From: Calliopsis andreniformis
Taxonomy: Eukaryota; Arthropoda; Insecta; Hymenoptera; Andrenidae
Assembly (NCBI RefSeq): GCF_051401765.1
Contig: NW_027480422.1
Location: 16,076,001-16,140,000, forward strand
Reading direction: 5' to 3'
Length of the DNA: 64,000 nucleotides
The notes beneath the pieces are model-generated. The model was not told the DNA's origin, did not search any database, and saw nothing but the letters and a program-made list of their open reading frames with translations. Below, in pieces: positions 1-10,882 of this stretch (the first letter of the stretch is position 1; every line of letters begins with the position of its first letter). The translations under genes and the position numbers were made by a program.

Positions 1-1328
1 CAGCTATTCGATGTGGTGGAGCAACGCCCTAGCGTGAAGCCTAGGTTGCCCGGAAAGTAGAAATGACCATTACCTCCACACTGTTTGCAATTATTCATTT
101 TATACAATGGAAAAACTGTTGTATTTATATTGTTTTTTATAGTTATGGCGTTGACTTCTAAGGCCGTAACTATTCGATGTGGTGGAGCACTGCCCTAGAG
201 TGAAGCCTAGGATGCCCGCAACGTAGAAGTGACCATATCTTTCACACTGTTTGCAATTATTCCTGTTATACGATTGAAAAACTGTTGTATTTATATTGTA
301 TTTTATGCCTCTGGCGTCGACTTCTAAGGCCCTAACTATTCGATCTGGTGGAGCAACGCACTAGAGTGAAGCCTAGGTTGCCCGGAACGTAGAAATAACC
401 TTTACTTTCACACTGTTTCCAAATATACATCATATACGATGGAAAAGCTGTTGTGTTTATATTGTATTTTATAGTTATGGCGTTGTCTTCTAGAGCCGTA
501 GCTATTCGATGTGGTTGAGCAACGCCCTAGAGTGAAGACTAGGTTGCCCGGGACGTAGAAATGACCATTACTTCCACACTGTTTGCAATTATTCATATTA
601 TACGGTGGAAAAACTGTTGTATTTTTATTGTATTTTATGCGCCTCGAGTTGTTTTCTAAGGTCCTAACTATTCGATGTGGTGGAGCACCACCGTAGAGCG
701 AAACCTAGGTTGCCCGGAACGTAGAAATGACCATACCTTTCACACTGGTTGCAATTATTCCTGTTATACAAGGGAATAACTGTTGTATTTATATTGCAGT
801 TTATGCTTCTGGCGTTGACTTCTTAGGCCCTAACTATTCGATCTGGGGGAACCACGCCCTAGACTGAAGCCTAGGTTGCCCGGAACGTAGAAATGACCAT
901 CACTTTCACACTAGTTGCAATTATTCCTGTTATACGATGGAAAAACTGTTGTATCTATTTTGTATTTTATGCTTCTGGCGTTGACTTCTTAGGTCCTAAC
1001 TATTGGATCTGGCGGAGCAACGCCCTCTAGTGTCGCCCAGGTTGCCCGGAACGTAGAAATGACCATAACTTTCATACTGGTTGCAATTATTCGTATTATA
1101 CGATAGAAAAACTGTTGTATTTATATTGTATTTTATGCTTCTGGCGTTGACTTCTTAGGCCCTAGCTATTCGATCTGGTGGAGCAACGCCCTAGAGTGAA
1201 GCCTAGGTTGCCTGGAACGTAGAAATAACCATGTCTTTCACACTGGTTGCAATTATTCCTGTTAGACGATGGAAAAACTGTTGTATTTATATTATATTTT
1301 ATGCTTCAGGCGTTGACTTCTAGGGCCG
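1..1328 (+). repeat. 8-monomer higher-order repeat, copy 1
   Basis: Eight distinct 166-bp monomers (1328 bp) that repeat as a unit in the next two copies. Diagnostic variants include AAATATACATCATATACG near 420, the CACCACCGTAGAGCGAAACC stretch near 690, and GTGTCGCCCAGG near 1030. The first bases of this copy (AGCAACGCCCTAGCG) differ from copies 2 and 3 (AGAAACGCCCTAGAG), so the unit may begin in a hybrid monomer. The array continues upstream of the window. Confidence 0.9.
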
Positions 1329-2656
1329 TAGCTATTCGATGTGGTGAAGAAACGCCCTAGAGTGAAGCCTAGGTTGCCCGGAAAGTAGAAATGACCATTA
1401 CCTCCACACTGTTTGCAATTATTCATTTTATACAATGGAAAAACTGTTGTATTTATATTGTTTTTTATAGTTATGGCGTTGACTTCTAAGGCCGTAACTA
1501 TTCGATGTGGTGGAGCACTGCCCTAGAGTGAAGCCTAGGATGCCCGCAACGTAGAAGTGACCATATCTTTCACACTGTTTGCAATTATTCCTGTTATACG
1601 ATTGAAAAGCTGTTGTACTTATATTGTATTTTATGCCTCTGGCGTCGACTTCTAAGGCCCTAACTATTCGATCTGGTGGAGCAACGCACTAGAGTGAAGC
1701 CTAGGTTGCCCGGAACGTAGAAATAACCTTTTCTTTCACACTGTTTCCAAATATACATCATATACGATGGAAAAGCTGTTGTGTTTATATTGTATTTTAT
1801 AGTTATGGCGTTGTCTTCTAGAGCCGTAGCTATTCGATGTGGTTGAGCAACGCCCTAGAGTGAAGACTAGGTTGCCCGGGACGTAGAAATGACCATTACT
1901 TCCACACTGTTTGCAATTATTCATATTATACGGTGGAAAAACTGTTGTATTTTTATTGTATTTTATGCGCCTCGAGTTGTTTTCTAAGGCCCTAACTATT
2001 CGATGTGGTGGAGCACCACCGTAGAGCGAAACCTAGGTTGCCCGGAACGTAGAAATGACCATACCTTTCACACTGGTTGCAATTATTCCTGTTATACAAG
2101 GGAATAACTGTTGTATTTATATTGCAGTTTATGCTTCTGGCGTTGACTTCTTAGGCCCTAACTATTCGATCTGGGGGAACCACGCCCTAGACTGAAGCCT
2201 AGGTTGCCCGGAACGTAGAAATGACCATCACTTTCACACTAGTTGCAATTATTCCTGTTATACGATGGAAAAACTGTTGTATCTATTTTGTATTTTATGC
2301 TTCTGGCGTTGACTTCTTAGGTCCTAACTATTGGATCTGGCGGAGCAACGCCCTCTAGTGTCGCCCAGGTTGCCCGGAACGTAGAAATGACCATAACTTT
2401 CATACTGGTTGCAATTATTCGTATTATACGATAGAAAAACTGTTGTATTTATATTGTATTTTATGCTTCTGGCGTTGACTTCTTAGGCCCTAGCTATTCG
2501 ATCTGGTGGAGCAACGCCCTAGAGTGAAGCCTAGGTTGCCTGGAACGTAGAAATGACCATGTCTTTCACACTGGTTGCAATTATTCCTGTTATACGATGG
2601 AAAAACTGTTGTATTTATATTATATTTTATGCTTCAGGCGTTGACTTCTAGGGCCG
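1329..2656 (+). repeat. 8-monomer higher-order repeat, copy 2
   Basis: Matches copy 1 at an offset of exactly 1328 bp with only scattered substitutions by eye, for example GAAAAGC against GAAAAAC near 1607. The same diagnostic monomers appear in the same order. The small number of differences between copies, against clear divergence between neighbouring monomers inside a copy, is the hallmark of HOR amplification. Confidence 0.92.
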
Positions 2657-3826
2657 TAGCTATTCGATGTGGTGAAGAAACGCCCTAGAGTGAAGCCTAG
2701 GTTGCCCGGAAAGTAGAAATGACCATTACCTCCACACTGTTTGCAATTATTCATTTTATACAATGGAAAAACTGTTGTATTTATATTGTTTTTTATAGTT
2801 ATGGCGTTGACTTCTAAGGCCGTAACTATTCGATGTGGTGGAGCACTGCCCTAGAGTGAAGCCTAGGATGCCCGCAACGTAGAAGTGACCATATCTTTCA
2901 CACTGTTTGCAATTATTCCTGTTATACGATTGAAAAGCTGTTGTATTTATATTGTATTTTATGCCTCTGGCGTCGACTTCTAAGGCCCTCACTATTCGAT
3001 CTGGTGGAGCAACGCACTAGAGTGAAGCCTAGGTTGCCCGGAACGTAGAAATAACCTTTTCTTTCACACTGTTTCCAAATATACATCATATACGATGGAA
3101 AAGCTGTTGTGTTTATATTGTATTTTATAGTTATGGCGTTGTCTTCTAGAGCCGTAGCTATTCGATGTGGTTGAGCAACGCCCTAGAGTGAAGACTAGGT
3201 TGCCCGGGACGTAGAAATGACCATTACTTCCACACTGTTTGCAATTATTCATATTATTCGGTGGAAAAACTGTTGTATTTTTATTGTATTTTATGCGCCT
3301 CGAGTTGTTTTCTAAGGCCCTAACTATTCGATGTGGTGGAGCACCACCGTAGAGCGAAACCTAGGTTGCCCGGAACGTAGAAATGACCATACCTTTCACA
3401 CTGGTTGCAATTATTCCTGTTATACAAGGGAATAACTGTTGTATTTATATTGCAGTTTATGCTTCTGGCGTTGACTTCTTAGGCCCTAACTATTCGATCT
3501 GGGGGAACCACGCCCTAGACTGAAGCCTAGGTTGCCCGGAACGTAGAAATGACCATCACTTTCACACTAGTTGCAGTTATTCCTGTTATACGATGGAAAA
3601 ACTGTTGTATCTATTTTGTATTTTATGCTTCTGGCGTTGACTTCTTAGGTCCTAACTATTGGATCTGGCGGAGCAACGCCCTCTAGTGTCGCCCAGGTTG
3701 CCCGGAACGTAGAAATGACCATAACTTTCATACTTGTTGCAATTATTCGTATTATACGATAGAAAAACTGTTGTATTTATATTGTATTGTATGCTTCTGG
3801 CGTTGACTTCTTAGGCCCTAGCTATT
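2657..3826 (+). repeat. 8-monomer higher-order repeat, copy 3 (truncated)
   Basis: Matches copy 2 at an offset of 1328 bp up to about 3826. There it switches to a monomer containing ATCACCATAGCTATCACAG that is absent from copies 1 and 2. The switch marks the right boundary of the homogeneous HOR domain. It shares GAAAAGC near 2935 with copy 2, so copies 2 and 3 look more closely related to each other than to copy 1. Confidence 0.88.
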
Positions 3827-6800
3827 CGATGTGGTGGAGCAACGCCCTTGAGTGAAGCCTAGGTTGCGCGGAACGTAGAAATCACCATAGCTATCACAGT
3901 GGATGCAATTATTCCTGTTATACAAGGGAAAAACTGTTGTATTTATATTGCATTTTATGCTTCTGGCGTTGACTTCTTAGGCCCTAACTATTCGATCTGG
4001 TGGAGCAACGCCCTAGAGTGAAGCCTAGGTTGCCTGGAACGTAGAAATGACCATGTCTTTCACACTGGTTGCAATTATTCTTGTTATACGATGGAAAAAC
4101 TGTTGTATTTATATTATATTTTATGCTTCAGGCGTTGACTTCTAGGGCCGTAGCTATTCGATGTGGTGAAGAAACGCCCTATAGTGAAGCCTAGGTCGCC
4201 CGGAACGTAGAAATGACCATACCTTTCACACTGGTTCCCATTATTCCTGTTATACAAGGGAATAACTGTTGTATTTATATTGCAGTTTATGCTTCTGGCG
4301 TTGATTTCTTAGGCCCTAACTATTCGATCTGGGGGAACCACGCCCTAGACTGAAGCCTAGGTTGCCCGGAACGTAGAAATGACCATCACTTTCACACTAG
4401 TTGCAATTATTCCTGTTATACGATGGAAAAACTGCTGTATCTATTTTGTATTTTATGCTTCTGGCGTTGACTTCTTAGGTCCTAACTATTGGATCTGGCG
4501 GAGCAACGCCCTCTGGTGTCGCCCAGGTTGCCCGGTATGTAGAAATGACCATAACTTTCATACTGGTTGCAATTATTCGTATTATACGGTAGAAAAACTG
4601 TTGTATTTATCTTGTATTTTATGCTTCTGGCGTTGTCTTCTTAGGCCCTAGCTATTCGATCTGGTGGAGCAACGCCCTAGAGTGAAGCCTAGGTTGCCTG
4701 GAACGTAGAAATGACCATGTCTTTCACACTGGTTGCAATTATTCCTGTTATACGATGGAAAAACTGTTGTATTTATATTATATTTTATGCTTCAGGCGTT
4801 GACTTCTAGGGCCGTAGCTATTCGATGTGGTGAAGAAACGCCCTAGAGTGAAGCCTAGGTTGCCCGGAAAGTAGAAATGACCATTACCTCCACACTGTTT
4901 GCAATTATTCATTTTATACAATGGAAAAACTGTTGTATTTATATTGTTTTTTATAGTTATGGCGTTGACTTCTAAGGCCGTAACTATTCGATGTGGTGCA
5001 GCAATGCCCTAGAGTGAAGCCTAGGTCGCCCGCAACGTAGAAATGATCATAGCTATCACAGTGGTTGCAATTATCCCTGTTATACAAGGGAAAAACTGTT
5101 GTATTTATATTGTATTTTATGCTTCTGGCGTTGACTTCTAAGGCAGTAACTATTCGATCTGGTGGAGCAACGCCCTAGCGTGAAGCCTAGGTTGCCCGGA
5201 ACGTAGAAATATCCATTACTTCCACACTGTTTGCAATTATTCATTTTGTACAATGGAAAAACTGTTGTATTTATAATGTATTTTATAGTTATGGCGTTGA
5301 CTTCTATGGCCGTAGCTATTCGATGGGGTGAAGCAATGCCCTATAGTGAAGCCTAGGTTGCCCGGAACGTAGAAATGACCATACCTTTCACACTGGTTGC
5401 AATTATTCCTGTTATACAAGGGAATAACTGTTGTATTTATATTGCAGTTTATGCTTCTGGCGTTGATTTCTTAGGCCCTAACTATTCGATCTGGGGGAAC
5501 CACGCCCTAGACTGAAGCCTAGGTTGCCCGGAACGTAGAAATGACCATCACTTTCACACTAGTTGCAATTATTCCTGTTATACGATGGAAAAACTGCTGT
5601 ATCTATTTTGTATTTTATGCTTCTGGCGTTGACTTCTTAGGTCCTAACTATTGGATCTGGCGGAGCAACGCCCTCTGGTGTCGCCCAGGTTGCCCGGTAC
5701 GTAGAAATGACCATAACTTTCATACTGGTTGCAATTATTCGTATTATACAGTGGAAAACCTGTTGTATTTATATTGCATTTTATGCTTCTGGCGTTGACT
5801 TCTAAGGCCCTAGCTATTCGATGTGGTGGAGCAACGCCCTAGAGTGAAGCCTAGGTTGCCCGGAACGTAGAAATGACCATAGCTATCACACTGGTTGCAA
5901 TTATTCCTGTTATACGATGGAAAAACTGTTGTATTTATATTATATTTTATGCTTCAGACGTTGACTTCTAAGGCCGTAGCTATTCGATGTGGTGGATAAA
6001 CACCCTAGAGTGAAGCCTAGATTGCCCGGAAAGTAGAAATGACCATTACCTCCACACTGTTTGCAATTATTCATTTTATACAATGGAAAAACTGTTGTAT
6101 TTATATTGTTTTTTATAGTTATGGCGTTGACTTCTAAGTCCGTAGCTATTCGATGTGGTGGAGCAATGCCCTACAGTGAAGCCTAGGATGCCCGCAACGT
6201 AGAAATGACCATATCTTTCACACTGTTAGCAATTATTCCTGTTATACGATTGAAAAACTGTTGTATTTATACTGTATTTTATGAGTCTGGAGTTGTTTTC
6301 TAAGGCCCTAACTATTCGACCTGGTGGACCAACGCCCTAGAGTGAAGCCTAGGTTGCCTGGAACGTAGAAATGACCATGTCTTTCACACTGGTTGCAATT
6401 ATTCTTGTTATACGATGGAAAAACTGTTGTATTTATATTATATTTTATGCTTCAGGCGTTGACTTCTAGGGCCGTAGCTATTCGATGTGGTGAAGAAACG
6501 CCCTATAGTGAAGCCTAGGTTGCCCGGAACGTAGAAATGACCATACCTTTCACACTGGTTGCCATTATTCCTGTTATACAAGGGAATAACTGTTGTATTT
6601 ATATTGCAGTTTATGCTTCTGGCGTTGATTTCCTAGGCCCTAACTATTCGATCTGGGGGAACCACGCCCTAGACTGAAGCCTAGGTTGCCCGGAACGTAG
6701 AAATGACCATCACTTTCACACTAGTTGCAATTATTCCTGTTATACGATGGAAAAACTGTTGTATTTATATTGTATTTTATGGTTCTGGCGTTGACTTCTT

Positions 6801-7690
6801 AGGCACTAACTATTCGATCTGGTGGAGCAACGCCCTAGAGTGAAGCCTAGGTTCCCTGGAACGTAGAAATGACCATGTCTTTCACACTGGTTGCAATTAT
6901 TTCTGTTATACGATGGAAAAACTGTTTTATTTATATTATATTTTATGCTTCAGGCGTTGACTTCTAAGGCCGTAACTAGTCGATGTGGTTGAGCGACGCC
7001 CTAGAGTGAAGCCTAGGTTGCGCGGAACGTAGAAATGACCATTACTTCCACACTGTTTGCAGTTATTCATATTATACAGTGGAAAACCTGTTGTATTTAT
7101 ATTGCATTTTATGCTTCTGGCATTGACTTCTAAGGCCCTAACTATTCGATGTGGTGGAGCAACGCCCTAGAGTGAAGCCTAGGTTGCCCGGAACGTAGAA
7201 ATGACCATAGCTATCACACTGGTTGAAATTATTCCTGTTATACGATGGAAAAACTGTTGGATTTATATTATATTTTATGCTTCAGACGTTGACTTCTAAG
7301 GCCGTAGCTATTCGATGTGGTGGATAAACACCCTAGAGTGAAGCCTAGATTGCCCGGAAAGTAGAAATGACCATTACCTCCACACTGTTTGCAATTATTC
7401 ATTCTATACAATGGAAAAACTGTTGTATTAATTATCGTTTTTTATAGTTATGGCGTTGACTTCTAAGGCCGTAGCTATTCGATGTGGTGGAGCAATGCCC
7501 TACAGTGAAGCCTAGGATGCCCGCAACGTAGAAATGACCATATCTTTCACACTGTTAGCAATTATTCCTGTTATACGATTGAAAAACTGTTGTATTTATA
7601 TTGTATATTACGCTTCTGGCGTTGACTTCTAAGGCCGCAGCTATTCGATGTGGTGGAGCAACGCCCTAGCGTGAAGCCTAGGTTGCCCGG
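3827..7690 (+). repeat. Mosaic satellite segment with 7-mer and 8-mer spacings
   Basis: The same 166-bp monomers in a shuffled order. The stretch around 4190-5010 recurs near 5352-6170 at an offset of 1162 bp (7 monomers), and part of it again near 6513 at 2324 bp (14 monomers). A monomer pair with the rare GGTGGATAAACACC variant occurs at 5991 and 7319, 1328 bp apart (8 monomers). The 7-mer copies agree for about five monomers and then diverge, so this is a partially rearranged HOR, not a clean tandem unit. No genes are visible. Confidence 0.8.
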
Positions 7691-8640
7691 AACGTAGAAA
7701 TAACCTTTACTTCCACACTGTTTCCAAATATACATCATATACGATGGAAAAGCTGTTGTGTTTATATTGTATTTTATAGTTATGGCGTTGTCTTCTAGGG
7801 CCGTAGCTATTCGATGTGGTTGAGCAACGCCCTAGAGTAAAGACTAGGTTGCCCGGGACGTAGAAATGACCATTACTTCCACACTGTTTGCAATTATTCA
7901 TATTATACAGTGGAAAAACTGTTGTATTTTTATTGTATTTTATGCGCCTCGAGTTGTTTTCTAAGGCCCTAACTATTCGATGTGGTGGAGCACCACCGTA
8001 GAGCGAAACCTAGGTTGCCCGGAACGTAGAAATGACCATACCTTTCACACTGGTTGCAATTATTCCTGTTATACAAGGGAATAACTGTTGTATTTATATT
8101 GCAGTTTATGCTTCTGGCGTTGACTTCTTAGGCCCTAACTATTCGATGTGGGGGAACCACGCCCTAGACTGAAGCCTAGGTTGCCCGGAACGTAGAAATG
8201 ACCATCACTTTCACACTAGTTGCAATTATTCCTGTTATACGATGGAAAAACTGTTGTATCTATTTTGTATTTTATGCTTCTGGCGTTGACTTCTTAGGTC
8301 CTAACTATTGGATCTGGCGGAGCAACGCCCTCTAGTGTCGCCCAGGTTGCCCGGAACGTAGAAATGACCATAACTTTCATACTGGTTGCAATTATTCGTA
8401 TTATACGATAGAAAAACTGTTGTATTTATATTGTATTTTATGCTTCTGGCGTTGACTTCTTAGGCCCTAGCTATTCGATGTGGTGGAGCAACGCGCTAGA
8501 GTGAAGCCTAGGTTGCCCGGAACGTAGAAATCACCATAGCTATCACAGTGGATGCAATTATTCCTGTTATACAAGGGAAAAACTGTTGTATTTATATTGT
8601 ATTTTATGCTTCTGGCGTTGACTTCTTAGGCCCTAACTAT
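7690..8640 (+). repeat. Second copy of HOR-end block (matches about 3040-3990)
   Basis: Matches 3040-3990 at an offset of about 4649 bp (28 monomers plus 1 bp). It includes the AAATATACATCATATACG monomer, the CACCACCGTAGAGCG monomer, the GTGTCGCCCAGG monomer, and the same extra ATCACCATAGCTATCACAG monomer. That extra monomer follows HOR copy 3 but not copies 1 or 2, so this segment was duplicated together with the HOR boundary. Confidence 0.85.
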
Positions 8641-10261
8641 TCGATCTGGTGGAGCAACGCCCTAGAGTGAAGCCTAGGTTGCCCGGAATGTAGAAATGAC
8701 CATCACTTTCACACTGGTTGCAATTATTCTTGTTATACGATGGAAAACTGTTGTATTTATATTTTATTTTATGCTTCAGGCGTTGACTTCTAGGGCCGTA
8801 GCTATTCGATGTGGTGGAGAATCGCCCTAGAGTGAAGCCTAGGTTGCCCGGCAAGTAGAAATGACCATTACCTCCACACTGTTTGCAGTTATTCATTTTA
8901 TACAATGGAAAAACTGTTGTATTTATATTGTTTTTTATAGTTATGGCGTTGACTTCTAAGCCCGTAACTTTTCGATGTGGTGGAGCAATGCCCTAGAGTG
9001 AAGCCTAGGATGCCCGCAACGTAGAAATGACCATATCTTTCACACTGTTTGCAATTATTCCTGTTATACGATTGAAAAACTGTTGTATTTATATTGTATT
9101 TTATGCTTCTGGCGTTGACTTCTAAGTCCCTAAATATTCGATCTGGTGGAGCAACGCCCTAGCGTGAAGCCTAGGCTGCCCGGAACGTAGTAATAACCAT
9201 TACTTCCACACTGTTTGCAATTATTCATTTTATACAATGGAAAAACTGTTGTATTTATAATGTATTTTATAGTTAGGGCGTTGACTTCTATGGCCGTAGC
9301 TATTCGATGGGGTGGAGCAATGCCCTAGAGTGAAGCCTAGGTTGCCCGGAACGTAGAAATGACCATACCTTTCACACTGGTTGCAATTATTCCTGTTATA
9401 CAAGGGAATAACTGTTGTATTTATATTGCATTTTATGCTTCTGGCGTTGACTTCGTAGGCCCTAACTATTCGATCTGGGGGAACCACGCCCTAGACAGAA
9501 GCCTAGGTTGTCCGCAACGTAGAAATGACCATCACTTTCACACTAGTTGCAATTATTCCTGTTATACGATGGAAAAACTGTTGTATCTATTTTGTATTTT
9601 ATGCTTCTGGCGTTGACTTCTTAGGTCCTAACTATTGGATCTGGCGGAGCAACGCCCTCCGGTGTCGCCCAGGTTGCCCGGAACGTAGAATTGACCATAA
9701 CTTTCATACTGGCTGCAATTATTCGTATTATACGATAGAAAAACTGTTGTATTTATATTGTATTTTATGCTTCTGGCGTTGACTTCTAAGGCCCTAACTA
9801 TTCGATCTGGTGGAGCAACGCCCTAGAGTGAAGCCTAGGTTGCCCGGAACGTAGAAATGACCATACCTTTCACACTGGTTGCAATTATTCCTGTTATACA
9901 AGGGAATAACTGTTGTATTTATATTGCAGATTATGCTTCTGGCGTTGACTTCTTAGGCCCTAACTATTCGATCTGGGGGAACCACGCCCTAGACTGAACC
10001 CTAGGTTGCCCGGAACGTAGGAATGACCATCACTTTCACACTGGTTGCAATTATTCCTGTTATACGATGGAAAAACTGTTGTATCTATTTTGTATTTTAT
10101 GCTTCTGGCGTTGACTTCTTAGGCCCTAACTATTCGATCTGGTGGAACGACGCCCTAGAGTGAAGCCTAGGTTGCCCGTATCGTAGAAATGACCATATAT
10201 TTCACACTGGTTGCAATTCTTCCTGTTATACGGTGGACAAACTGTTGGATTTTTATTGTAC
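8641..10261 (+). repeat. Satellite block, left of the retrotransposon
   Basis: About ten monomers matching 39537-40950 (offsets 30896 and then about 30731 bp; the distant copy lacks one monomer near 39920). Its last 420 bp match 24991-25411 at an offset of 15150 bp. With 12134-13909 it forms one continuous satellite stretch that the LTR element cut in two. No genes are visible. Confidence 0.85.
10258..10261 (+). repeat. Target site duplication GTAC, left
   Basis: GTAC directly precedes the 5' LTR and is repeated directly after the 3' LTR. The uninterrupted satellite paralogue at 25408-25411 has one GTAC at this position (ATTGTACTTTATGC), which confirms a 4-bp duplication made at insertion. 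Confidence 0.93.
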
Positions 10262-10262
10262 T

Positions 10263-10307
10263 GTTGCGAGCACCGGGTACATCTCCATGGCCTGCTACGC
10301 TCGCAAC
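10263..10307 (+). promoter_or_regulatory. Inverted repeat at LTR left end
   Basis: GTTGCGAGC at 10263-10271 is the reverse complement of GCTCGCAAC at 10299-10307, a 9-bp stem with a 27-base loop. An identical copy lies in the 3' LTR at 11846-11890. It overlaps the terminus an integrase would recognise and could also fold in RNA. Function is unknown. Confidence 0.7.
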
Positions 10308-10446
10308 GAGGAATAGGAGGACATTCGAGGAACAACTGTCAGACAGAATTCTGACAGCTGTCAGGCAGTAAACACGACGAGCAAAATATCCGAATCGTTT
10401 ACCTTATATCTGAGCTTAATAATACTGCGTATAGTTAATAATTGTA

Positions 10447-10452
10447 AATAAA
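10447..10452 (+). promoter_or_regulatory. Polyadenylation signal AATAAA in 5' LTR
   Basis: AATAAA followed by a GT-containing stretch (TTGTGATACCGTGTAAG). The functional copy for element transcripts would be the equivalent one in the 3' LTR at 12030-12035. Confidence 0.65.
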
Positions 10453-10516
10453 GAAATTGTGATACCGTGTAAGCTTGATTCCGATGCCGCGACGCGTTAG
10501 AAATTACGGTGCGCGC

Positions 10517-10538
10517 GGGGAGCCGCCGGCGGCTCCCC
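10517..10538 (+). repeat. 22-bp perfect palindrome in LTR
   Basis: GGGGAGCCGCC followed directly by its exact reverse complement, with no spacer. The second copy is at 12100-12121 in the 3' LTR. In RNA it would form a very stable GC hairpin 12 nt upstream of the LTR end, just before the primer site. Confidence 0.9.
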
Positions 10539-10551
10539 ACAAACGTAACAT

Positions 10552-10568
10552 TGGTGTCAGAAGTGGGA
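10552..10568 (+). other. Primer binding site-like motif
   Basis: TGGTGTCAGAAGTGGGA begins one base after the 5' LTR. The leading TGG is complementary to the CCA end of tRNAs, and the position is where reverse transcription is primed in LTR elements. I did not assign the priming tRNA; comparison with tRNA 3' ends would settle it. Confidence 0.8.
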
Positions 10569-10600
10569 TTCGGGCCCCTTCTGCACGCTCGCGAAAGAGG

Positions 10601-10816
10601 ATGGCCGACGTGGCATCCTCCAACGTGGGACAGGGGATGGCCGACGTGGCATCCTCCAACGAGGGACAGAGGATGGCCGACATGGCATCCTCCAACGTGG
10701 GACAGGGGATGGCCGGCGTGGCATCCTCCAACGTGGGACAGGGGATGGCCGGCGAGGCATCCTCCTACGAGGGAACAGGGTCGGCCGACATGGCGACCCC
10801 CTACGAGGGAGAGCGA
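10601..10816 (+). repeat. Six 36-bp tandem repeats (minisatellite)
   Basis: Units start at 10601, 10637, 10673, 10709, 10745 and 10781. Each begins ATGGCCG-like and contains GGCATCCTCCAACG and GGGACAGGGG. The first four are nearly identical; the fifth (CCTCCTACGAGGGAACAGGG) and sixth (TCGGCCGACATGGCGACCCC) are more diverged. The unit is a multiple of three, so the coding frame is kept, consistent with either selection or simple slippage of a codon-length unit. Confidence 0.93.
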
Positions 10817-10882
10817 GCCATGCAAAGGCTGCTCGGAAGATTTCAGCAGGCGCTGTCAGAACAACTAGAGGAACAGAGCTGA
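10601..10882 (+). CDS. Repeat-rich 93-codon ORF in the retrotransposon interior
   Basis: The ATG lies 50 bp after the 5' LTR, the usual place for a gag start, and the ORF ends at TGA (10880-10882). Residues 1-72 are six 12-residue repeats of the type MADVASSNVGQG, encoded by the 36-bp repeats. The tail (about 73-93, containing AMQRLLGRFQQALSEQLEEQ) is polar and probably helical, like a short coiled coil. I recognise no domain, zinc knuckle or catalytic motif. The frame is also open upstream to an ATG at 10484 inside the LTR, which would add 39 residues; I prefer 10601 because it follows the primer site and starts the repeat unit exactly. It could be a gag remnant, a new short protein, or chance: the repeats lack stops in several other frames too. 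Evidence for translation is weak. Confidence 0.4.
   Translation: MADVASSNVGQGMADVASSNEGQRMADMASSNVGQGMAGVASSNVGQGMAGEASSYEGTGSADMATPYEGERAMQRLLGRFQQALSEQLEEQS

Larger units (their letters stand above)
1..10261 (+). repeat. 166-bp tandem satellite array, left part
   Basis: Head-to-tail monomers with an exact 166-bp step: TATTCGATGT-type landmarks fall at 5, 171 and 337 and continue through the segment. Each monomer carries the same ordered blocks: CTATTCGAT, GGTGGAGCAACGCC, GAAGCCTAGGTTGCC, CGTAGAAATGACCA, a variable 4-8 bp stretch, TTGCAATTATT, TATACGATGGAAAAACTG, then ATTTTATGCTTCTGGCG. All monomers face the same way. Length is close to a nucleosome repeat, as in many centromeric satellites (established knowledge); a centromeric location is an inference. 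There is no gene here. Stop-free stretches are translated satellite. Confidence 0.97.
10262..10550 (+). repeat. 5' LTR (289 bp)
   Basis: Starts TGTTGCGAGC and ends CGTAACA, giving the canonical TG...CA termini. I found no difference from the 3' LTR on reading both through. It holds a 9-bp inverted repeat at its left end, a 7-bp inverted repeat around GAATTC, an AATAAA signal followed by a GT-rich stretch, and a 22-bp perfect palindrome near the right end. No clear TATA box can be assigned; the AT-rich stretch at 10400-10450 is the likeliest promoter and R/U5 area. Confidence 0.94.

Noticed and set aside
408..596. Reverse-strand frames with a C-x2-C-x4-H pattern (NNCKQCGSNGHFYVPGN) that resemble a retroviral zinc knuckle, repeated dozens of times
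   Set aside because: The final cysteine of the knuckle is absent (glycine instead), the pattern is the translation of the satellite monomer, and the frame shifts at each monomer because 166 is not a multiple of three. No longer protein can be built.
1..10261. CRISPR array because of strictly regular repeats
   Set aside because: There are no short repeats separated by unique spacers; the entire 166-bp unit repeats, and no cas genes occur.
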